Below, one piece after another: positions 41,157 through 50,452 of a DNA stretch of 64,000 bases (within the stretch, counting starts at the first letter, position 1; the number at the start of each line of letters is the position of its first letter). The notes under the pieces are model-generated. The model saw nothing but the letters and a program-made list of their open reading frames with translations. It was not told the DNA's origin and did no database searches. The DNA lies in assembly GCF_900109515.1 (NCBI RefSeq), contig NZ_FOBD01000018.1, positions 62,001 to 126,000 of the forward strand. Reading direction: 5' to 3'. The translations under genes were made by a program, and so were the position numbers. Origin of the DNA: Paenibacillus sp. OK003. GTDB taxonomy: Bacteria; Bacillota; Bacilli; Paenibacillales; Paenibacillaceae.

Positions 41157-43447
41157 TGCAAAACGAAAAAAGGCAAAATGTTTTCTTTGTCATCACCATA
41201 ATCCTGATGTCGATTTATTTGCTATGGCGGATGTTCTTTACACTCCCATGGGGAGAAGGCGTACTGAACGTCATCTTCGGCATTTTGCTCATTGTGGCTG
41301 AGACGGTAACTGTACTGACCACCTTTGAATTATTTTTTCAAAAGATGCAAAAGGAACGTACGCAACTCGACTTTCCCATCGTTCCTCCCGAATATTATCC
41401 GGATGTGGATGTGTTCATTGCCACTCATAACGAGCCTGTTGATTTGTTGTATAAAACCGTCAATGCTTGTACGTTCATGGATTACCCTGACAAGCAGAAG
41501 GTTCACATCTATCTGTGTGATGATGGAGCACGACCTGAGGTGGAGGAGCTTGCGAAGCAGTTTGGCGTAGGATATCTGGGGTTCCCGGGGAATAAGGATG
41601 CCAAGTCTGGTAATCTGAACAATGCACTGAGTAAAAGTTCTTCTCCGCTCATTGCAACCTTTGATGCAGATATGATTCCGCAGCATACCTTTTTGATGAA
41701 AACAGTCCCTTATTTCTTGCTCTCTACATTTATAGAAGAGAACGGGCAATGGCGTCTTCGCCGAGAGGATGAAATGGATAAGAAGTTCAAACTGGGGCTG
41801 GTTCAGACCCCTCAAAGCTTCTACAATCCGGATCTATTCCAGTTTAACTTGTATGCAGAGCAAGGTATTCCGAATGAACAGGATTTCTTCTCCAGAGAAG
41901 TGAACATTCTGCGTAATGCCTCTAATGCGGTAGCCTATACCGGAAGCAATACGATCATTTCCCGACAAGGTATGGAAGATATCGGTGGTTTCCCGCTGAA
42001 TACGATCACGGAGGACTTTGAGACAAGCATCCGCTTGCAGCAGGAAGGCTATATTACCTATGCGACTCAAGAGGTTCAAGCTGCCGGGCAGACGACAACA
42101 ACAGTCCCGAGCATGATTAAGCAGCGAATTCGCTGGGCAAGGGGTATTATTCAGAGCCTGCAGAATACGCGTGCTCCTTTATCCGAGAAGCTTCCTTTCT
42201 GGACGAGGGTAACCTATTTAAGCAGTTTCTTATACTGGTGGTCCTTCTTTAACCGGTTGATTTTCATTTTGGCACCCATTTTGTTTGCACTATTCGATTT
42301 CAAGATTGTAAACACAACCTTCTGGCAAATCTTAATATTCTGGCTTCCGTCCTATTTCTTCTACAGCGTATCGATGCGTTATCTGTCGAGCAATATTCGG
42401 AATCAGCGCTGGAGTCAGGTTATTGATACGATATTTATGCCTTATCTTATATGGCCGGTTCTCCTTGAAACGCTGGGCATCCGCGAGAAAAAATTCAAGG
42501 TTACGAACAAAAGCAGAGCGAATGGCCGCAAATGGATGTCTGCTCTGTTATATGCACTTCCGCATATCTTCCTGCTCTTGCTGTCGATTGCGGCTGTGAT
42601 TCGGTATGTTAACGGCAAGTACGGCATCGCGCTGTTCTTCAGCAGTATCATTATTTTCTGGCTCGTTCATAATATGATTGCGCTGTGTTATGCTCTGTTC
42701 TTCATGATCGGGCGCCGTGCCTATCGGGAGACAGAGCGAATTCGGGCGCAGGAGGATGTCATGATCCACGACCAGGACACGAACGTGCGCTATGAGGCCA
42801 AGACAGTGGATGTATCTGAACAAGGCATTGCCTTTTATGTCCCGTATCCCATTTATCTACCTGAACAGAAGACGATCTCTCTGGTTGTAAAATCCGAGCG
42901 GTACGAGGCCCATCTCAATGCGGTCATTGTTTATGTGAAACAGGATGGGGAAGGCTGGCGTTATTCTGCGACGGTTCAGCCTATTGATGAGACGGATAAC
43001 CGTCAATACATGCAAATCATCTATGACCGTAAACACTCGTTGCCAGAGCAGATGAATCTGTGGGATACGGCTTACGACGATATGCTGCGCAATGTGAAAA
43101 AACGTATCATTCAACCTAGATCGGATCAGCGAAAAATGCCGAGGCTTTCCCTTCAGCTTCCAGTTCAATTCACCAATCATGCGGGATGCACGCTGCGCAG
43201 CTTCAATTATCGTTTCTTTTCCGCCACGGGTCTCCATGGTGACATTGCGGCAGGAGCGGTCGTTACTTTTTATACGAAGAGTAATATTGAAGTCATTTTG
43301 CAGCATACAGGGAAAACAACAGCCAGTCGTCGTGAAGTGCTTCTCTCGGTGGAGAATATTGATGATATCGTGGAGCGGGGTTTGATTGATCAATTGCTGA
43401 GTGATTTGACCCATCCACATGCCGAGCGTTTCACCAGAGAGGGTTAG
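41156..43447 (+). CDS. BcsA-like processive glycan synthase with PilZ domains
   Basis: This 763-residue membrane GT2 has two N-terminal TM segments (about 8-28 and 38-58). The catalytic D in LCDDGARPE, DAD in FDADMIP, TED in TITEDFETS and QRIRW (Q-x-x-R-W) mark a processive synthase, and about five further TM segments follow. A first PilZ domain has RETER (RxxxR) and VDVSEQG (DxSxxG), a complete c-di-GMP site. A second PilZ-like segment has RKMPR but FFSATG, lacking the Asp/Asn, so it is probably degenerate. The start is GTG 41156, with AAGGAGG upstream inside the previous gene. It probably makes a c-di-GMP-activated exopolysaccharide; cellulose itself is not proven. Confidence 0.88.
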   Translation: MQNEKRQNVFFVITIILMSIYLLWRMFFTLPWGEGVLNVIFGILLIVAETVTVLTTFELFFQKMQKERTQLDFPIVPPEYYPDVDVFIATHNEPVDLLYKTVNACTFMDYPDKQKVHIYLCDDGARPEVEELAKQFGVGYLGFPGNKDAKSGNLNNALSKSSSPLIATFDADMIPQHTFLMKTVPYFLLSTFIEENGQWRLRREDEMDKKFKLGLVQTPQSFYNPDLFQFNLYAEQGIPNEQDFFSREVNILRNASNAVAYTGSNTIISRQGMEDIGGFPLNTITEDFETSIRLQQEGYITYATQEVQAAGQTTTTVPSMIKQRIRWARGIIQSLQNTRAPLSEKLPFWTRVTYLSSFLYWWSFFNRLIFILAPILFALFDFKIVNTTFWQILIFWLPSYFFYSVSMRYLSSNIRNQRWSQVIDTIFMPYLIWPVLLETLGIREKKFKVTNKSRANGRKWMSALLYALPHIFLLLLSIAAVIRYVNGKYGIALFFSSIIIFWLVHNMIALCYALFFMIGRRAYRETERIRAQEDVMIHDQDTNVRYEAKTVDVSEQGIAFYVPYPIYLPEQKTISLVVKSERYEAHLNAVIVYVKQDGEGWRYSATVQPIDETDNRQYMQIIYDRKHSLPEQMNLWDTAYDDMLRNVKKRIIQPRSDQRKMPRLSLQLPVQFTNHAGCTLRSFNYRFFSATGLHGDIAAGAVVTFYTKSNIEVILQHTGKTTASRREVLLSVENIDDIVERGLIDQLLSDLTHPHAERFTREG

Positions 43448-43458
43448 GAGAGATAGAG

Positions 43459-45312
43459 ATGCTGTATATTCTTCAACTTGTGATGGGAGTTTTATTGATA
43501 ATCTCCTTTATTGGTTACATGCAGTTTGTTCGAAAGGCACTATCTATACGTTGGGAGTTCATCCCTGTATTTGTGTTTTCCTCCATAGCATGCATTGTCT
43601 TTCTTAGCGGTTTGGCAGGGCTGCTCTATATTGGCAGCCTTGTCCTGCTTCTCGTCGGATTACTATTGTATGGGGGAATGGTGTTTCTCGGACTGCGCCG
43701 AGGGGCATCCTTTCGCATTTCTTTTTCCTTATTTCAATTTTCATTCCTGACAGGGACGTTCATTTTCTTGCTGGTACTCTTCCAAAATCAATTGACGCAC
43801 TACGATAACTTTTCACACTGGGCGATTGTCTTGAAGCAGATGCTTAGCACAAATGCTTTTCCGACACCGGATTCGAACCTAATTGATTTTAAAAATTATC
43901 CGCTAGGGACCTCGTCGTTTATTTATTACGTCTGTCGCTTCATGGGGCATGACCAGTCCGTGATGCTCCTGGCACAAGGTTTGCTGATCTTTTCCTGTTT
44001 TTACGCCATGTTTGGCATCGTTTCCGAGAAGAAACGTTTTCTGCTGTATGCATTTCTCGGACTCGGGTTGTCTACACTGTCTTTCTTCAACCTTACGATT
44101 CGGATTACCAACCTGCTCGTGGATTTCTTGCTTCCGATCTATGCGCTCGCTATCTTGGCGGTCGTATACCAATATCGTCATGATATCAAGCGAGCATGTA
44201 TAATCATGCTCCCACTTGCAGGAGTGCTGACAGTCATTAAAAGCACAGGCATTATTTTTGCAGCCATCGGCCTGATCTTCCTGGTGTATACATGGCTAAA
44301 ACACAGACAAAAGTCCAGTTGGAAAGATGCACTCGCCGTGGTGGGCACCATCTGCGGTACATTGATTCCATACTTCGGCTGGAGCTGGCGGATGGCAACG
44401 GTATTTCAGGGCGTCGATAACAAATTCGATGTGGCCACTTCCGGCATTCAATCCGGCAAAACGGCGGAGCAGATGCATGAGATTCTGTGGCTGTTCTTAA
44501 AATCGAGTACGGATATTACGACTCGACCAGTCATCGGTATTGTTATTTTCCAGCTTGTAGCGATTGCGGCTTCGATATTTGCCTATGTAGTACTCCAGAA
44601 GAAGTGGAATTTGTGGAAAGCACTGATTGCGCTGGATGTCGTATTGTTACTGTATTATGCAGGCATTCTAGCGTTGTATCTCTTCTCCATGCCACTGGAT
44701 GAGGCCATCAGACTGGCAGGCTTCGAGCGTTATGCGTCGAGTATCGTGGTGCTGTTCGCCGGTGGGCTGGTGCTGTGCGCTGCGATCGACATAGAGCGTT
44801 CATTCCACTACCGGATTGGTGAAGTGCCTGATTATCAATCCTTCAAGACGGTCGAGACGAAGGGGCATTATCAAAAAGGAATTATCGGCTGTATGGCGAT
44901 TGCGGCGACGATCCTTTTATCGGAATACAACGGGATCGTCTCGATTGCCAAAACCTACGATACAACGCTCCCTTACAAAATCCATGCGGTTACCGGCGAT
45001 CGCTGGTATAAAGATGGTCAGGAGGACAAGAACAGATATCTGTTCTACGCCTCGGACAGGGACCAGCAGGTCACCAATTATTACATGCAGTATGTCGGGA
45101 AGTATTTCTTGTATGCTCCGCATGTGGACGGGATCGTGTTGTTCTATGAGGATAATATGGACAATCTCCTGAGCGGCTACGATTATCTGGTCGTCGTGGA
45201 GACGGATCGTAACGCAAAGTGGTTGCTGAAAAAGCACTATGGCATTGACATGAAGGAAGGTATCTACAAGATTACCCGTTCCGGAGAACAGATCATTCTT
45301 ACGCTGACTTGA
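43459..45312 (+). CDS. Polytopic GT-C-like membrane protein of the glycan locus
   Basis: This 617-residue integral membrane protein has about 12-13 TM segments in the first 490 residues and a soluble C-terminal domain (about 500-617). The first outer loop holds THYDNFSHWAIVLKQM and NYPLGTSSFIYY, like the conserved acidic loop of GT-C glycosyltransferases. It starts 11 bases after the synthase with AGGAGAGATAGAG, so it is in the same operon. It likely transfers or modifies sugars on the exported polymer. The exact family is not recognised. Confidence 0.75.
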   Translation: MLYILQLVMGVLLIISFIGYMQFVRKALSIRWEFIPVFVFSSIACIVFLSGLAGLLYIGSLVLLLVGLLLYGGMVFLGLRRGASFRISFSLFQFSFLTGTFIFLLVLFQNQLTHYDNFSHWAIVLKQMLSTNAFPTPDSNLIDFKNYPLGTSSFIYYVCRFMGHDQSVMLLAQGLLIFSCFYAMFGIVSEKKRFLLYAFLGLGLSTLSFFNLTIRITNLLVDFLLPIYALAILAVVYQYRHDIKRACIIMLPLAGVLTVIKSTGIIFAAIGLIFLVYTWLKHRQKSSWKDALAVVGTICGTLIPYFGWSWRMATVFQGVDNKFDVATSGIQSGKTAEQMHEILWLFLKSSTDITTRPVIGIVIFQLVAIAASIFAYVVLQKKWNLWKALIALDVVLLLYYAGILALYLFSMPLDEAIRLAGFERYASSIVVLFAGGLVLCAAIDIERSFHYRIGEVPDYQSFKTVETKGHYQKGIIGCMAIAATILLSEYNGIVSIAKTYDTTLPYKIHAVTGDRWYKDGQEDKNRYLFYASDRDQQVTNYYMQYVGKYFLYAPHVDGIVLFYEDNMDNLLSGYDYLVVVETDRNAKWLLKKHYGIDMKEGIYKITRSGEQIILTLT

Positions 45313-45362
45313 GATCAACATTTATAGTGGGCTGTTCATGGGTCATGGATAGAATAAAAATG

Positions 45363-45424
45363 AGGCAGATACGGCGTTTAGCTCGCATCTGCCTCTTCTA
45401 TATCAAGCACACCTTGTGCTTGAT
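45363..45424. terminator. Tandem hairpins after the glycan operon
   Basis: GAGGCAGAT/ATCTGCCTC followed by ATCAAGCACA/TGTGCTTGAT. The first is followed by TTCTAT; both lie between convergent genes. Confidence 0.65.
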
Positions 45425-45461
45425 GAACCTATTCAATAGCATCACATGGCTCACAGGTGAG

Positions 45462-46223
45462 TTATTCAATGAAGTTTTTCGTTGCATTGTACATGCTTTC
45501 TGCATATTTGTCGATTTCATCTCGGGACATGCGTAAGCGGGCAACAGAGGTACCGTATCCAATTTCCTTATGACCTTCTTGTAATCCTTCGAAAATTCCA
45601 TCTGCAAAGGCATCCAATGGCTCTCCATGCGTATGCAATCCTGTTCCACCCAGATCTGTACTTACTGCCGGAGGAGCAACTTCAATGACCTCTACAGACG
45701 TATCCGAAAGCTGGTGTCTCAGGCTGATTGTAAAGGAGTGAAGTGCCGCTTTAGTTGCTGAATATATCGGAGCAATGGCAAACGGTGTAAAGGCTAATCC
45801 GGATGTAACGTTAATTATCGTGGCCTCTTCTTTGGTTGCAAGATAAGCAGCGAACAGCATGGACAGATGAAAAGGAGCCTCAATATTCGTTGTAATTTCT
45901 TTGGCAAAATAACTCCAATCGTTCTTCGCATCCGCTGTCAGCATACTAAATCGCTGTTGGATACCAGCATTGTTGACTAACACATTCACTTCCGGATAGT
46001 TCGCAGTTACCCAATCAAACAACGCTACACGCTCGGATTCAATATTCAGATCATTCACATACGTAATAAGGCCCGGGTGTGCTTCTTTCGCATGTTGAAG
46101 TACAGCTTCACGTCGTCCCGTAACAATAACTGTATTTCCAGCTCTTAAGAAACGTTCTGCAAATGCTAATCCGATCCCAGAGCTTCCACCGGTGATGAGT
46201 ACTGTATTTCCTGAAATTTTCAT
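45462..46223 (-). CDS. Short-chain dehydrogenase/reductase (DltE-like)
   Basis: This 253-residue NAD(P)-dependent oxidoreductase has the cofactor motif LITGGSSGIGLAFA (residues about 8-21), NNAG (about 85), the catalytic Ser in NVTSGLAF and YSATK (about 150). It resembles B. subtilis DltE-type SDRs. The start ATG 46223 follows AGAGGAGAG. It lies 16 bases downstream of a MerR regulator in the same direction, so it is likely induced by it. The substrate is unknown. Confidence 0.9.
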   Translation of the reverse strand: MKISGNTVLITGGSSGIGLAFAERFLRAGNTVIVTGRREAVLQHAKEAHPGLITYVNDLNIESERVALFDWVTANYPEVNVLVNNAGIQQRFSMLTADAKNDWSYFAKEITTNIEAPFHLSMLFAAYLATKEEATIINVTSGLAFTPFAIAPIYSATKAALHSFTISLRHQLSDTSVEVIEVAPPAVSTDLGGTGLHTHGEPLDAFADGIFEGLQEGHKEIGYGTSVARLRMSRDEIDKYAESMYNATKNFIE

Positions 46224-46239
46224 TATAGTATCTCTCCTC

Positions 46240-46626
46240 TTAGGTATCTTTTTGTTCGTTTCTTTCCTGTATTTGATGGGTGTAACGTGTAATTTTAAAA
46301 TCAATGCCCTTTAGTGATTCCTGCATTAACGAAATTTCATCAAGTACCGCCCGCTTGTGATTTTGCATCATTTCAAGCCTTGCCTCGAGTGTACAGTTCC
46401 CTTCGATGATCCAATCCATATATTGCTTAATCTGACTAATGGGCATATGCGTGTTTTTTAAACAAACAAGGGTTTCCAATAAGGCCATCTGAACTTCTGA
46501 AAATAATCGCCTGCCAGCATCGTCACGCTCCATCATGGGCAGAAGTCCTTTTTTCTCATAAAAACGTAACGTTGAATCTGGAATATTCAATTGGGCTGAT
46601 GCTTCGCTAATGGAAAAGTACTTCAT
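46240..46626 (-). CDS. MerR-family transcriptional regulator
   Basis: This 128-residue regulator has the N-terminal winged HTH YFSISEASAQLNIPDSTLRFYEKKGLLP (residues about 3-30) and a coiled-coil dimer helix. It has no conserved metal-binding cysteines, so the effector may be an organic ligand, as in the AdhR/YyaN-type group that controls neighbouring oxidoreductases. The start ATG 46626 follows TTGGAGG; TTG 46641 is in frame. The operator and promoter at 46669-46699 lie directly upstream, so it probably regulates itself and the SDR. Confidence 0.9.
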   Translation of the reverse strand: MKYFSISEASAQLNIPDSTLRFYEKKGLLPMMERDDAGRRLFSEVQMALLETLVCLKNTHMPISQIKQYMDWIIEGNCTLEARLEMMQNHKRAVLDEISLMQESLKGIDFKITRYTHQIQERNEQKDT

Positions 46627-46668
46627 GTTGGAGACCTCCAAATAGGTGTTAACTCTGTCGACAGGAAT

Positions 46669-46699
46669 AGCATACGACTTAAACTATGGTTTAAGTCAA
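46669..46699 (-). promoter_or_regulatory. MerR-type promoter with palindromic operator
   Basis: Minus strand: TTGACT, a 19-bp spacer, TATGCT. The spacer overlaps a perfect dyad GACTTAAAC-TATG-GTTTAAGTC (46676-46697). An overlong spacer with a central palindrome is the hallmark of MerR-activated promoters. Confidence 0.85.
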
Positions 46700-46773
46700 T
46701 AAGGTAATTAAATTTCTCTTTAGGATGTAATAAGGCCTCACGGTAAAGGAAAGATGAACTCAGCTATAGCTTC

Positions 46774-46805
46774 TAACTATAACCTGCTATAGCTCTTTCG
46801 TAGAA
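46774..46805. promoter_or_regulatory. Repeated GCTATAGC boxes upstream of the YxjG-like gene
   Basis: GCTATAGC occurs twice, separated by TTCTAACTATAACCT, about 80 bases before the start. It could be a binding site for a regulator, for example LysR-type. No S-box or T-box leader is apparent. Confidence 0.35.
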
Positions 46806-46867
46806 CGGTAAATCCGATCGGATATGTTATATTTAATTTTATAATTAATTTACGGGGAGATTAAACG

Positions 46868-48007
46868 ATGAGCATTCAAACAGAACCTAAACAGCGTACC
46901 GTCACTCCATTTCGATATGATATTGTAGGCAGTTTCTTGCGCCCAAGCACGTTGAAAGAGGCCAGAGCGAAATACCAAAACGGTGAAATGACTTCTGGGC
47001 AACTAGAGGAAGTAGAAAACGCGGAAATTGTGAAGCTCGTGCAAAAACAAAAAGAAGTTGGCCTTCAAGCTGTAACGGACGGGGAATTCCGTCGCTCTTG
47101 GTGGCATCTGGACTTCTTCTGGGGACTTGATGGTGTGGACCGGACCATCATTGATCAAGGCTATGAGTTTAACGGTGCCAAATCCAGACCCGAAACAGCA
47201 CGTCTGACCGGCAAAGTAAGTTTCAGCAGCCATCCGTTTGTTTCACATTATGCGTTCTTAAAAGGTGTTGCTGGCGATGACGTCGTTGCGCGTCAATCCA
47301 TTCCTGCTGCTGCACAGTTCCTGTTTGAATTGGACCGTGCAGAAAATAAGGAAAGTACGCAAGCCATTTACCCGAACCGGGAAGAGCTGCTTTCGGATAT
47401 TGCCAAAGCGTACAAAGAGGCCATCTTGGCTTTGTATGACGCGGGCTGCCGCAGCGTTCAAATTGACGATTGCACGTGGGGCGCACTTTGCGACCAGCAG
47501 TTCATGGCATTGATGGAGCAGATTGGCGTTAATGTGGCCGATTATGCAAACGAACTTGCGAAATTGAACGAGCAAGTTGTATCCGGTTTGCCGGACGACC
47601 TCGTCATAACGACACATGTATGCCGTGGGAATTACGTATCAACATATGCAGGTGTTGGTGGAGGTTATGAGCCGATCGCACAAACGCTCTTGAACATTGA
47701 CAACTACTCCGGCTACTATCTGGAGTTTGATACCGACCGGGCAGGCGATTTCAAGCCACTTCGTTTCCTGAAAGACAACCAACAGGTCGTGCTTGGTCTG
47801 TTCTCTTCCAAATTTGGTGAGCTTGAAAGCAAGGAAGATATTCTGAAGCGTATCGAGGAAGCGAAGCAATATGTTGATCTGGATCGGATTTGCCTGAGCC
47901 CGCAATGCGGATTCGCTTCCACGGAAGAAGGCAATCATCTGACAGAAGAGCAGCAATGGCAGAAGCTTGCTTTTATCAAAGAAATTGCTGAAGAGATCTG
48001 GAAATAA
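46868..48007 (+). CDS. Cobalamin-independent methionine-synthase-like protein (YxjG/YxjH)
   Basis: This 379-residue protein is homologous to the catalytic C-terminal half of MetE. The N-terminus PFRYDIVGSFLRPSTLKEAR, VTDGEFRRSWWHLDFF and IQIDDCTW-type block are typical. The zinc ligands are His and Cys in TTHVCRGNY and a Cys in LSPQCGFAS. YxjG/YxjH act in S-methyl salvage or methionine synthesis from alternative donors; which donor is used cannot be told. GGGGAG precedes ATG. It stands alone with a hairpin at 48036. Confidence 0.88.
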   Translation: MSIQTEPKQRTVTPFRYDIVGSFLRPSTLKEARAKYQNGEMTSGQLEEVENAEIVKLVQKQKEVGLQAVTDGEFRRSWWHLDFFWGLDGVDRTIIDQGYEFNGAKSRPETARLTGKVSFSSHPFVSHYAFLKGVAGDDVVARQSIPAAAQFLFELDRAENKESTQAIYPNREELLSDIAKAYKEAILALYDAGCRSVQIDDCTWGALCDQQFMALMEQIGVNVADYANELAKLNEQVVSGLPDDLVITTHVCRGNYVSTYAGVGGGYEPIAQTLLNIDNYSGYYLEFDTDRAGDFKPLRFLKDNQQVVLGLFSSKFGELESKEDILKRIEEAKQYVDLDRICLSPQCGFASTEEGNHLTEEQQWQKLAFIKEIAEEIWK

Positions 48008-48035
48008 TTCATAAGCTAAAAGCATATTTTTACCC

Positions 48036-48074
48036 AAGAGTAGCCGTACGGACAGTGATCCGAACGGCTACTTG
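48036..48074 (+). terminator. Hairpin after the YxjG-like gene
   Basis: AGTAGCCGT(ACGG)/(CCGA)ACGGCTACT with a short loop; no clear T-run, so termination is less certain. Confidence 0.5.
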
Positions 48075-48280
48075 GCATTCCGATCCTTGCCTTAGTTTGA
48101 CCAATGTTGGCCTTTATGATGTTGGGAATCGTTTATTTCAAATTTTCATATTGTATAGCCAGTTAAATGAGATACAATGCTATTATAGATAAGGGCATCC
48201 AGTGGGATGCCTTTACATATAGGAATGAAAAGAACTACATACATACCGAGGTGTCGACATTAATTTAAAGTGGTGAGCGG

Positions 48281-49513
48281 ATGAAAGAATTGTACAGTCA
48301 GGTGAACCGAAAAACATATTATATTTCCATGTTAACGCTCATTGCTCTTATGTTATCTGGATTAATCCTATCGACGACAGAATTAAGCGGAATTACGGTG
48401 GGGTATGTTATCCATTTTTCGTGTGTGGCCATTCTAGCGGTTTGTTTGTTGATCTACCCCAAGCATGAAACCTATGTTTTCAGAAAGATCATCATCCTGT
48501 TTGCCTTTGCTTATTTCTATACCTTGTTCTTCTTATATCCAGAGACCTGGACTACGTACATTCTCATTTGTCTGATTCCCTCACTTGCCATTCTGTTTTT
48601 TGATTTAAAATTGTTTTATTTCTCCATCATTCTGAATGGATTTTTAATTTTGATCACGTTTGGCTACATCATCCTGATTGATCAAGGTAATATATATTCG
48701 TATTTACATCATGATATCCTGGGGAACCTCATTAATATTATAGCGAGTCAGATATTATTATTTCTCATTTTCCATTTATCCTTTAGTCGTATGAAAAAGC
48801 AGCAGCTTTATCATGAGCAATTACAACAATCGGAGCGATTAAAGATGATAGCCCATTTGACGGCTGCTGTGGCGCATGAGATTAGAAATCCAGTCACCGT
48901 TGTTCGAGGTTTTTTACAGTTATACAGAGAAGATCCTGCATTTGATGCTCCAGTCAAAAACAAGTTCAAATTGATGATTGATGAGTTGAATACCGTTGAA
49001 CAGATTACCTCTCAGTTTCTAACCCTTTCCAAGCCTAATAAAGATCAGAAGCCAGAAAAAGTAAATGTGAACGCTGCTCTTCAGAGTGTAACAGGTCTGG
49101 TTCGTTCTTATGCGATGTTATCTGATAATCAGATGCATATCGAGGCAGAGGAAAATTGCTTCATTTTTATTAATCCTATTGAGTTTAAGCAGTTGCTGAT
49201 GAATTTAATTAAAAATGCTTTGGAAGCTTCGAATATGGGCACTCCCGTCACTGTAATAGCCAAGAGAAATCAACATTATATCGAGATCAAAATTATGGAT
49301 GAAGGAAGCGGAATGTCAGAGGATGAGGTGAAGTCGCTCGGGACGCCGTTTTACTCATTAAAAAGTAATGGAACCGGATTAGGATTAATGATCTGTTTCA
49401 ATATTGTAGAAAAATATGACGGGGAAATTCATTATGAGAGTAAGAAAGGTGTAGGAACGACCGTTACGATTCGCTTCTTGGCTACGGATGGGGCTTATGT
49501 GTCTTCTACATGA
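48281..49513 (+). CDS. Orphan membrane histidine kinase
   Basis: This 410-residue sensor kinase has six N-terminal TM segments (about residues 14-180) without a large extracellular domain. A HisKA domain has H-box AVAHEIRNPVTVVRGFLQL (His about residue 203), and the ATPase domain has N-box NLIKNALEAS, DEGSGM, and GTGLGLMIC. This layout resembles KinB/sporulation kinases and other NtrB-like membrane kinases in Bacillales. No response regulator is adjacent, so its partner (for example the Spo0F phosphorelay) is inferred. The ribosome site is GTGGTGAG, weak. Confidence 0.9.
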   Translation: MKELYSQVNRKTYYISMLTLIALMLSGLILSTTELSGITVGYVIHFSCVAILAVCLLIYPKHETYVFRKIIILFAFAYFYTLFFLYPETWTTYILICLIPSLAILFFDLKLFYFSIILNGFLILITFGYIILIDQGNIYSYLHHDILGNLINIIASQILLFLIFHLSFSRMKKQQLYHEQLQQSERLKMIAHLTAAVAHEIRNPVTVVRGFLQLYREDPAFDAPVKNKFKLMIDELNTVEQITSQFLTLSKPNKDQKPEKVNVNAALQSVTGLVRSYAMLSDNQMHIEAEENCFIFINPIEFKQLLMNLIKNALEASNMGTPVTVIAKRNQHYIEIKIMDEGSGMSEDEVKSLGTPFYSLKSNGTGLGLMICFNIVEKYDGEIHYESKKGVGTTVTIRFLATDGAYVSST

Positions 49514-49530
49514 ATAGAGGAGGAATGGGT

Positions 49531-50339
49531 ATGTTGCAGAAGTTTGGTGTAAACGATCAAGTACTGCGTCAGAATATGTTTATGGCGGATGAGGTTCAGT
49601 ACAATCTTATTCATCGTATATGCGAGTCAGAGCGTTCAACCTGTCTAAAAGCATCTAATGAAACAATGATCTTTGCCCAGACTGAAGGGCACAACGCTTG
49701 GTTGTGGATTTCCAAAGAACTTGCAGCTGAACCAAAGAACAAGCTCTTGCAAGAACTTTTAGAATTTCTCAAGGGAAATGAGCTTCCGGGGATATCAGGA
49801 GATCGGAAGACTGTTGAACACTTTGTGAGGTATACTCAGAGGCTAATAGGCTTGAATTTGTCCCTAATATGATGATGGAATCCTACGTTTGTTCAGAGGT
49901 AAGAAAGCCAGCTCATGTAGAAGGTATATTGCATCTAGCTACAAGACAGCATTTGGAGAAAGTGGCGGAATTTTTAGCTGGCTTCTCAGAAGCAGCTTAT
50001 GGAGTCAAAGTTGAACCGTCTAGTCAAATCTCAGCAGCAGAGTCAGCCATAGAAACAGGTAATCTGTATCTTTGGCTAATAGATGGTCACCCAGTATCCA
50101 TGGCTAATATTGCACATCGCTCTCCAAGACATGCGAGAATTAATGCAGTATATACACCATCTGCCTTTCGTAAGAAAGGATATGCAACTGCAGTTGTGGC
50201 AGAATTATGTTCTATCCTCATATCAGAGGGTTTAAATCCGATGCTATATGCTGATTTGAAGAACCCTGATGCGAATAAGGTTTATCAAAATATAGGTTTT
50301 GTTAAAAGTGGTCAAGTGGCTGACATTAAATTCAAATAG
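49531..50339 (+). pseudogene. GNAT acetyltransferase split by a frameshift
   Basis: Two frames joined give one GNAT protein of about 270 residues. Frame 1 (49531-49872) covers MLQKFGVNDQVLRQNMFMAD to GDRKTVEHF. The other frame continues EVYSEANRLEFVPNMMMESY and reaches the acetyl-CoA domain with VYTPSAFRKKGYATAVVAEL and a family ending NIGFVKSGQVADIKF. The shift lies near 49823 (TTTGTGAGG), consistent with one missing base. Ribosome site GAGGAGG. Either a pseudogene or a sequencing error; the C-terminal domain alone (from 49869) could still be translated. Confidence 0.75.
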
Positions 50340-50452
50340 GAGAAAAGTAGTTTCGAGCATGACATCACTGAGAATCAATTGTAGACATATACAGCATGCT
50401 TATCTTGATTCTCAGTGGCATGCTTATCACTCATGTTGGAGAATCTTCTCCA

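Noticed and set aside
46700..46867. Possible S-box or T-box leader of the YxjG-like gene
   Set aside because: No K-turn, no T-box motif and no terminator/antiterminator pair were found.
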